Source: DASUAO01 sp035763745 (GTDB lineage: Bacteria > Actinomycetota > Acidimicrobiia > IMCC26256 > PALSA-555). From it: a stretch of DNA of 64,000 bases. Under the pieces are notes generated by a model, which was not told where the DNA came from, did no database searches, and was given only the letters and a program-made list of their open reading frames with translations. The position numbers were made by a program, and so were the translations under genes. The stretch lies in contig DASUAO010000043.1 in NCBI GenBank assembly GCA_035763745.1, positions 1-64,000 on the forward strand. Direction: 5' to 3'. Of this stretch, positions 59,072 to 64,000 are shown in pieces (within the stretch, counting starts at the first letter, position 1; each line of letters starts with the position of its first letter).

Positions 59072-59781
59072 AGTCCATCGAGCCGCTCGAGTCGTACTCG
59101 AAGCTGTCGGTCATCGTGCCCGTCTTCAACGAGCGCAACACGGTCGCCGAGATCGTGCGGCGGATGCAGGAGGTCGAGCTGCCGGTCGCCCTCGAGATCG
59201 TGATCGTCGACGACGGGAGTGACGACGGGACGGCCAGCCTCCTGCCCCAGCTGCGCGACAGCACGACCCGGGTGGTGGTGCACGACGTGAATCGCGGCAA
59301 GGGCGCGGCGATCCGCACCGGGCTCGGTCAGGTCACCGGGGATCTCGTGCTCGTGCAGGACGCCGACCTCGAGTACGACCCAGGCGACTGGCCCAAGCTG
59401 CTCGCGCCGGTGCTGCGAGGCCGCGCCGTCGTCGTCTACGGCTCGAGGTTCACCGGCGAACGGCGCAACATGATGTTCCTGCACTGGGTCGGCAACCGGT
59501 TCCTGTCGCTCGTGACCAACGTGCTCTACAACACCACCCTCTCCGACATGGAGACCTGCTACAAGCTGTTCGACCGCCGGGTCCTCGATGGGCTGACGCT
59601 GCGGGCCGAGCGCTTCGACTTCGAGCCCGAGGTCACGGCGAAGATCCTCCGCCAGCGCATCCGGATCTACGAGGTCCCGATCTCCTATGCCGGGCGCGAG
59701 ATCGACGAAGGCAAGAAGATCACCTGGCGCGACGGGTTCACGGCGCTCTGGACCCTGATCAAGTACCGCTTCGTCGACTGA
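59068..59781 (+). CDS. Polyprenyl-phosphate-sugar synthase-like GT2
   Basis: A 237-residue GT-A enzyme resembling dolichol/polyprenyl-phosphate mannose or glucose synthases. LSVIVPVFNERNTVAEIV, EIVIVDDGSDDGT, NRGKGAAIRTGLGQVTGDLVLVQDADLEYDP (DAD metal motif), VVYGSRFTGERRNM and SDMETCYKLFDRRV are typical; no C-terminal membrane helices. It likely charges a polyprenyl phosphate with hexose for transfer outside the cell. GTG overlaps the UXS-like stop by 4 nt. Confidence 0.9.
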   Translation: MKSIEPLESYSKLSVIVPVFNERNTVAEIVRRMQEVELPVALEIVIVDDGSDDGTASLLPQLRDSTTRVVVHDVNRGKGAAIRTGLGQVTGDLVLVQDADLEYDPGDWPKLLAPVLRGRAVVVYGSRFTGERRNMMFLHWVGNRFLSLVTNVLYNTTLSDMETCYKLFDRRVLDGLTLRAERFDFEPEVTAKILRQRIRIYEVPISYAGREIDEGKKITWRDGFTALWTLIKYRFVD

Positions 59782-59792
59782 CGCGTAGGCCA

Positions 59793-59848
59793 GATCGCGC
59801 ATGATGGATCGCGCATGATGGATCGCGCATGAAGGATCGCGCATGACC
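59793..59848 (+). repeat. Four tandem 14-nt repeats spanning the WbbL-like start codon
   Basis: GATCGCGCATGATG at 59793-59806 and 59807-59820, then GATCGCGCATGAAG (59821-59834) and GATCGCGCATGACC (59835-59848). Every unit has an ATG at the same place; the last one is the gene start at 59843. Because 14 is not a multiple of 3, copy-number change would shift the upstream ATGs between frames. Confidence 0.85.
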
Positions 59849-60745
59849 TCCGAACACCGGTGGTCGGCCGTCGTGGTGAACTACGAGGCTGGCGACGCGC
59901 TGCGCGACTGCGTCTCCACCATCGTCGCCGACGGCAGCGCCGGCCCAGCCGAGGTCGTCGTGGTCGACAACGGCTCCGACGACGGGTCGGTCGCGCGGCT
60001 GCTCGAGGCCCATCCGGATGTGAGGGTGATCGAGACCGGTGCGAACCTCGGGTACGCGGGCGCCGCCAACCGGGGGATCGCGGCGACCACCGCTCCCGTG
60101 GTCGCGGTGTGCAACCCGGACCTCGTGATCGCGGAGGGGACGGCCGCCGCGATGGTGCGGCGACTCGATGAGGACCCGCGGCTGGGGGCGGTCGGTCCGG
60201 CGATCTTCGAGCCCGACGGATCGCACTACCCGTCGGCCCGGCGGGTGCCCTCGCTGCGCGACACGGTGGGGCACGCGCTCCTCGGGAAGCTGCTTCCCCG
60301 CAACGGGTTCACCCGGCGCTACCGCGAGCTCGACCGCGACCCGGCGCTGCCGCGCGCCGTCGATTGGGTGTCGGGTGCGGCGATCTGGCTCCGGCGCTCG
60401 GCGCTCGACGAGGTCGGTGGATGGGACGACCGGTACTTCATGTACGTCGAGGACGTCGACCTCTGCTGGCGGCTCCGGCGCGCCGGCTGGACCATCGCCT
60501 ACGAGCCCGCCGGCTCCGTCACCCACGTCCAGGGGCTGAGCACGCGGCGGCACCCCTACCGGATGGTCGCGGCCCACCACCGGTCACTGCTGCGGTTCGC
60601 GGCGAAGCGCTGGCGCGGCCCGAAGCGGGTGCTGCTCGTCCCTGCGGCGCTGTTCCTGGCCGGCCGGGCGGTCGTGCAGATGGGTGCGTCGCTCCTCGGC
60701 CGGGTCGGCTCCCCGCGCCGAGGTCGGCCGGATCCCGCGCGGTAG
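59843..60745 (+). CDS. wbbL: WbbL-like rhamnosyltransferase (GT2)
   Basis: A 300-residue GT-A enzyme. WSAVVVNYEAGDALRDCVSTI, EVVVVDNGSDDGSV, NLGYAGAANRGIA and VCNPDLVIAEG (metal motif) lead to VDWVSGAAIWLRRSALDEVGGWDDRYFMYVEDVDLCWRLRRAGW, the hallmark of WbbL-type enzymes that add rhamnose to a GlcNAc-lipid. Together with WecA at 18249 this would build the linker for an arabinogalactan-like or other wall glycan. The start lies in a four-copy 14-nt repeat, an unusual feature. Confidence 0.88.
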   Translation: MTSEHRWSAVVVNYEAGDALRDCVSTIVADGSAGPAEVVVVDNGSDDGSVARLLEAHPDVRVIETGANLGYAGAANRGIAATTAPVVAVCNPDLVIAEGTAAAMVRRLDEDPRLGAVGPAIFEPDGSHYPSARRVPSLRDTVGHALLGKLLPRNGFTRRYRELDRDPALPRAVDWVSGAAIWLRRSALDEVGGWDDRYFMYVEDVDLCWRLRRAGWTIAYEPAGSVTHVQGLSTRRHPYRMVAAHHRSLLRFAAKRWRGPKRVLLVPAALFLAGRAVVQMGASLLGRVGSPRRGRPDPAR

Positions 60746-60748
60746 CCT
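60743..60748 (+). promoter_or_regulatory. -10 hexamer TAGCCT, leaderless start at 60756
   Basis: Includes the TAG stop of the WbbL-like gene and lies 7 nt before the ATG of the His-rich protein. Confidence 0.55.
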
Positions 60749-60755
60749 CGACGCG

Positions 60756-61571
60756 ATGGCGAAGTCTCGGAGCAAGTACACCCGCGCCCGCATCCGGGCG
60801 GCTGGCCGTCGGCCGAAGAAGCGGGGCGGCGCGACCTGGTTCTACTCGCTGCTCGCGCTGATCGTGGTCGGGGGAGTCGTCGGGGTCGCGCTCGCCCGTC
60901 CCGACAGCGCCGACGCCGTCCCCCCGCAGCCGGGCAACCCTGCGACGGGCGCGCCGGGGGACCACTGGCACGCCGCGATCGCAGCCAACATCTGCGGGAC
61001 CTGGCTCGGCGCAGCGGCCGAGTTCGAGACCGCGGCCGACAACCCGAACGTCCGCTCCGGCATCCACACCCATGGCGACGGCTTCATCCACATCCACCCG
61101 TTCACCGCGTCCGAAGGTGGCACCAACGCGACCCTCGACCGGTTCTTGACCTACGGCGGCTGGTTGGCGTCCGAGACGTCGCTCGAGCTCTGGTCGGGAC
61201 CCGCATCGGCGCCCGACCGGACCACCTGGTCGAACGGAGACAAGTGTCCACCCGGGACGCCGTTCGCCGGCCAGAAGGGTGTCGTGCAGTGGTCGATCGA
61301 CTGCGCGCCGGAGAAGGGTGACCCGTCGAGGGTCAAGCTCGAGGACCAGGCCGTGTACTCGTTGGCCTTCCTCCCCAAGGGCGAGGACATCGGTGTCCCG
61401 CCGAACGCGACCGCTACGCCGGCCGACGACGGGAGCGGCGCGACGCCGCTCGACAACGCCGGCTGCAGCACGGAGGGCCCCGGCGCCACGTCGTCGTCGA
61501 CGACGACCTCGCTCGCAGGGGTCACCACCGACTCGACCGCGGTTCCCGAGACGCCGACGACGACACCGTAG
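60756..61571 (+). CDS. Membrane-anchored His-rich protein of unknown function
   Basis: Not recognised. 271 residues: a basic N-terminus (SRSKYTRARIRAAGRRPKKR), one helix at about 28-47 (WFYSLLALIVVGGVVGVALA), then an external domain. Its striking feature is three His-x-His pairs: His70-Trp-His72, His104-Thr-His106 and His112-Ile-His114 (GIHTHGDGFIHIHPF), plus Cys80, Cys164, Cys183 and Cys237. This pattern could bind copper or zinc. The tail is Thr/Ser-rich. It sits between glycan genes but has its own leaderless promoter. Metal binding is inference. Confidence 0.7.
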   Translation: MAKSRSKYTRARIRAAGRRPKKRGGATWFYSLLALIVVGGVVGVALARPDSADAVPPQPGNPATGAPGDHWHAAIAANICGTWLGAAAEFETAADNPNVRSGIHTHGDGFIHIHPFTASEGGTNATLDRFLTYGGWLASETSLELWSGPASAPDRTTWSNGDKCPPGTPFAGQKGVVQWSIDCAPEKGDPSRVKLEDQAVYSLAFLPKGEDIGVPPNATATPADDGSGATPLDNAGCSTEGPGATSSSTTTSLAGVTTDSTAVPETPTTTP

Positions 61572-61574
61572 GTT
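61569..61574 (+). promoter_or_regulatory. -10 hexamer TAGGTT, leaderless start at 61581
   Basis: Begins in the stop of the His-rich gene and lies 6 nt before the GTG of the pyrophosphorylase. Confidence 0.55.
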
Positions 61575-61580
61575 CGGCGC

Positions 61581-62681
61581 GTGCGAGCGATCGTCCTCGT
61601 CGGTGGTCAGGGAACCCGCCTGCGCCCACTGACCACGACGGTCCCGAAGCCGTTGCTCCCGATCGCGGGCCAGCCGTTCCTCGAGCGTCAGCTCGAGTGG
61701 CTCGCGTCCCACGGTGTCGACGAGGTCGTGCTCTCGATGGGGTACCTCCCCGATGCGTTCCGCGCCCGGTTCCCCGACGACACCCATGCCGGGGTGCGGC
61801 TCTCGTACGTGGTCGAGCCGTACCCCCTGGGGACCGCCGGTGCGATCCGGTTCGCGGCGGCCGCAGCGGGCGACGACGAACGGTTCGTCGTCTGCAACGG
61901 CGACGTGCTGACCACGCTCGACCTCGGCGGGCTGATCGCGTTCCACATCGCGCGGGAGGCCGAGGCGACGATCCACCTGACGCGTGTCGCGGACCCGTCG
62001 GCGTTCGGCGTCGTCCCGACGTCCGCCGACGGCGAGGTGCGCGCGTTCGTGGAGAAGCCGCCGCCCGGGACGGCCCCGAGCAGCTGGATCAACGCGGGCA
62101 CCTACGTCCTGGAGGCGTCCGTACTCGACCGGATCCCAGCGGACCTCACGGTCTCGATCGAGCGGGAGACGTTCCCGCGGATGCTGGAGCAACACGGCCG
62201 TCTCTTCGCCACCGGGACCGACGACTACTGGCTCGACATCGGCACGCCAGACAAGTACCTCGAAGCCAACCGGGACGTCGTGGCCGGCAAGCTCGGGACG
62301 CCACCCGTCGCCGGCGCGGTCGCCCGGCACGACGCGGTGTGGGACCTCGGGGCCGAGATCGACGACGCGTGCTCGGTCGAAGGACCGACGCTCCTCGGGT
62401 CACGTGCGGTCCTGGAATCCGACAGCCGGGTGGAACGGGTGGTCGTCGGCGCGGATGTCGTCATCGGGCACGGCGCGCTCGTGGAGGACGCGGTCGTGCT
62501 CGACGGGGCATGGATCGGGCCCCACGCGCGGATCGTGGAGTCGATCGTCGGATCCGGTGCCACGATCGGCCACCGTGCCGCCCTGAGTGGCGGCTCGGTC
62601 GTGGGCGAGGGTGCGCGCGTGGATGCCGGCGCGGCGCTGGTCGGCGCTCGGGTCGAAGTGTCGGCGGCGGCGGCGGGCTGA
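61581..62681 (+). CDS. Sugar-1-phosphate nucleotidylyltransferase (mannose-1-phosphate guanylyltransferase-like)
   Basis: A 366-residue protein with an N-terminal nucleotidyltransferase and C-terminal left-handed beta-helix. RAIVLVGGQGTRLRPLTTTVPKPLLPIAG is the NTP-binding signature, YPLGTAGAIRFAA and VVCNGDVLTTLDL the sugar site, VRAFVEKPPP and WINAGTYVLEASVLDRIP follow, and hexapeptide repeats (VEGPTLLGSRAVLESDSRV, VIGHGALVEDAVVLDGAWIG) make up the C-terminus. Mycobacteria have a similar gene (annotated manB/rmlA2) between wbbL and fbiB, so GDP-mannose synthesis is likely; glucose-1-P as substrate is possible. Confidence 0.88.
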   Translation: MRAIVLVGGQGTRLRPLTTTVPKPLLPIAGQPFLERQLEWLASHGVDEVVLSMGYLPDAFRARFPDDTHAGVRLSYVVEPYPLGTAGAIRFAAAAAGDDERFVVCNGDVLTTLDLGGLIAFHIAREAEATIHLTRVADPSAFGVVPTSADGEVRAFVEKPPPGTAPSSWINAGTYVLEASVLDRIPADLTVSIERETFPRMLEQHGRLFATGTDDYWLDIGTPDKYLEANRDVVAGKLGTPPVAGAVARHDAVWDLGAEIDDACSVEGPTLLGSRAVLESDSRVERVVVGADVVIGHGALVEDAVVLDGAWIGPHARIVESIVGSGATIGHRAALSGGSVVGEGARVDAGAALVGARVEVSAAAAG

Positions 62682-62685
62682 CGCG

Positions 62686-63627
62686 ATGCGCGCGCTCGTC
62701 ACCGGCGGGGCCGGCTTCATCGGGTCGACCCTCGTCGACCGGCTGCTCTCCGAGGGCCACGACGTCGACGTCGTCGACGACCTGTCCTCGGGAACGCTCG
62801 CGAACCTGAGCGACGCGCGGTCCCAACGGGAGGGGCGGTTCACGTTCCAGCGGCTCGACGTCCGGTCGGGTGCGGTGATCGAGTACCTGCAGCATCGCAA
62901 GCCCGAGGTCGTGTTCCACCTGGCCGCCCAGGCGAGCGTCGTCGTGTCGGTCGAGCGTCCGACCCTCGACGCCGAGGTGAACATCCTCGGCTCCCTCAAC
63001 GTCATCCAGGGTGCGCTCGCGGCGGGGACGCGCAAGGTCGTCTTCGCCGGTTCCGGTGGCACGTTGTACGGGATCCCGGAGTCCATCCCGACCCGCGAGG
63101 GGCATCCGCAGCACCCGCTGTCGCCCTACGGCGTCTCGAAGAAGGTCGTGATCGACTATCTCCACTACTACCGGGACGTGCAGGGTCTCGATTCCACGAC
63201 GCTCGCGCTCGCGAACGTCTACGGCCCGCGCCAGGACCCGCACGGCGAGGCGGGGGTGATCGCGATCTTCTCGGCGAAGCTCCTCGCCGGCGAGCGACCG
63301 ACGATCTACGGGGACGGGGAGCAGACGCGGGACTTCGTGTTCGTCGACGACGTCTGCGACGCCTTCGTCCGCGCGGCCGAGAGGGGAGGCGGCCTGACGA
63401 TCAACATCGGCACCGGGTCCGAGGCGAGCGTCCAGCGGCTGTTCGACACCATGGCGCGCGAAATCGGCTTCGCCGAGCCGGCGCGCTACGCACCTCCACG
63501 CGCGGGCGAGCTCCGTCGCTCGGCGTTGGACCCCTCGCGTGCTGAGATCCACCTCGGCTGGAAGCCGTGGACCGATCTCGACGGCGGGCTGCGGCGCACG
63601 ATCGACTCGATCCGCGCCCGAGGCTGA
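62686..63627 (+). CDS. NAD-dependent epimerase/dehydratase (UDP-glucose 4-epimerase-like)
   Basis: A 313-residue extended SDR: RALVTGGAGFIGSTLVDRLL for NAD, VVFHLAAQASVVVSVERP, GSGGTLYGIPESIP (Ser/Thr of the triad), HPLSPYGVSKKVVIDYLHYY (Tyr/Lys), LANVYGPRQDPHGEAGVIAIF, GDGEQTRDFVFVDDVCDAFV. It is probably a nucleotide-sugar 4-epimerase; a dTDP-sugar role is possible. ATG 62686 lies 4 nt after the previous stop, so the two form one operon. Confidence 0.88.
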   Translation: MRALVTGGAGFIGSTLVDRLLSEGHDVDVVDDLSSGTLANLSDARSQREGRFTFQRLDVRSGAVIEYLQHRKPEVVFHLAAQASVVVSVERPTLDAEVNILGSLNVIQGALAAGTRKVVFAGSGGTLYGIPESIPTREGHPQHPLSPYGVSKKVVIDYLHYYRDVQGLDSTTLALANVYGPRQDPHGEAGVIAIFSAKLLAGERPTIYGDGEQTRDFVFVDDVCDAFVRAAERGGGLTINIGTGSEASVQRLFDTMAREIGFAEPARYAPPRAGELRRSALDPSRAEIHLGWKPWTDLDGGLRRTIDSIRARG

Positions 63628-63642
63628 ACCGCCCCGGCCCTC

Positions 63643-63669
63643 GCCCGCGGCGCTGCGGACAGCGCGGGC
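63643..63669. terminator. Hairpin between convergent epimerase and fbiB genes
   Basis: Inner stem GCGCTG/CAGCGC with a CGGA loop and outer GCCC/GGGC with a small bulge; works in either direction. No T tract. Confidence 0.5.
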
Positions 63670-63675
63670 AGTCGA

Positions 63676-64000
63676 TCAGCGGAACGCGCGGAGCTCGTCG
63701 AGCGGGGGTTCGGGGCGGTCCCGCGGTCGGTACGCAGGGTCGGGCTCGCCGACGAGCACCAAGGCGTGTGGGAGCCACTCGGAGGGGAGCGCGAGCGCCG
63801 CGCCCGCTTCCTCGGGGCAGAAGATCGGCGCCGCGACCCAGCACGAGGCCAGACCGTCGTGGGTCGCCGCCAGCATGAGGTTCTCGACGGACGCTCCGAG
63901 CGAGAGCAGCGCCATCCCCCATTCGGCCCGGGCGCGGGCGGCATCCGGGTAGCGGTCGAGGCCGTCCCAGGTGAGGCAGCCGAGCAGGAGCGCCGGCGCA
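63676..64000 (-). CDS. fbiB: FbiB C-terminal (nitroreductase-type) domain, N-terminus off the right edge
   Basis: The 108 visible residues are the end of a flavin nitroreductase-like domain: GLDRYPDAARARAEWGMALL, SLGASVENLMLAATHDGLAS, then CWVAAPIFCPEEAGAAL and LPSEWLPHALVLVGEPDPAYR. This matches the C-terminal half of FbiB, the coenzyme F420 gamma-glutamyl ligase, whose nitroreductase-like domain reduces dehydro-F420-0. In mycobacteria fbiB is close to the same pyrophosphorylase and wbbL genes, which supports the call. A stand-alone nitroreductase is the alternative until the N-terminus is seen. Confidence 0.82.
   Translation of the reverse strand, partial: APALLLGCLTWDGLDRYPDAARARAEWGMALLSLGASVENLMLAATHDGLASCWVAAPIFCPEEAGAALALPSEWLPHALVLVGEPDPAYRPRDRPEPPLDELRAFR

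Overview
The window is very GC-rich, gene-dense DNA from an actinomycete-type bacterium. Several gene arrangements support this. A WecA-like gene sits directly upstream of atpZ-atpI-atpB-E-F-H-A-G-D-C. There is an FbiB end (F420 biosynthesis), a MurA with Asp in place of the catalytic Cys, an LpdA-type quinone reductase without a redox disulfide, a fused biotin carboxylase/BCCP, and a WbbL-like rhamnosyltransferase. The mix of leaderless genes and the gene content suggest Acidimicrobiia or a relative, but this is inference; no rRNA is present to decide it. I see no tRNA, rRNA, CRISPR array, insertion sequence or prophage.

Layout. 1-16.9 kb is an accessory polysaccharide and small-molecule region. 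It holds two GT4 glycosyltransferases, an O-antigen-ligase-type membrane protein, an IDH/IPMDH-type dehydrogenase, and a tight minus-strand run (RraA-like protein, two different ATP-grasp ligases, a PhyH-type oxygenase with an extra C-terminal domain). These are followed by a flippase, two FemAB/GNAT proteins, a polysaccharide deacetylase, a GT2, a third ATP-grasp and a second HxD-type oxygenase. 16.9-27.4 kb holds glyA, wecA and the complete ATP synthase operon. 27.4-34.1 kb holds a secreted TIM-barrel protein, a sulfotransferase, glpX, an SDR, an EamA transporter, an unusual lipoyl-less E2-like protein and a SnoaL-like protein. 34.1-39.4 kb holds a methylmalonyl-CoA-mutase N-terminal remnant, a methyltransferase, a DUF222-HNH protein and a GT4/methyltransferase/prenyltransferase-like trio. 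39.5-55.3 kb is metabolic: S9 peptidase, hydrolase, cyclase domain, two enoyl-CoA hydratases, murA, NifU-like, meaB, galT, lpdA, phzF-like, acc alpha chain, birA, pabC and pabB. 55.3-63.6 kb is an envelope-glycan run: LCP ligase, UDP-glucose dehydrogenase, UDP-xylose synthase-like, two GT2s, a His-rich anchored protein, a sugar-nucleotide pyrophosphorylase and an epimerase. The right edge cuts fbiB.

Expression signals. At least two dozen genes start 6-10 nt after a TAnnnT hexamer, which is the arrangement expected for leaderless mRNAs. Genes inside operons instead use Shine-Dalgarno sites or ATGA/GTGA/TGATG overlaps. The ATP synthase operon has a recognisable TTGACC-18-TACTTT promoter. It also has two similar, probably structured leader elements, one before atpA and one before atpG, whose stems differ by compensatory changes.

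How the genes work together. The left region looks able to build, flip, polymerise and decorate a surface glycan; the RraA/ATP-grasp/oxygenase block may make an amide-containing small molecule or a glycan substituent that I cannot identify. The right region supplies UDP-glucuronate/UDP-xylose and a hexose nucleotide to glycosyltransferases and an LCP protein that attaches glycan to the wall. birA and the biotinylated carboxylase chain share one divergent promoter, and pabB/pabC feed folate synthesis.
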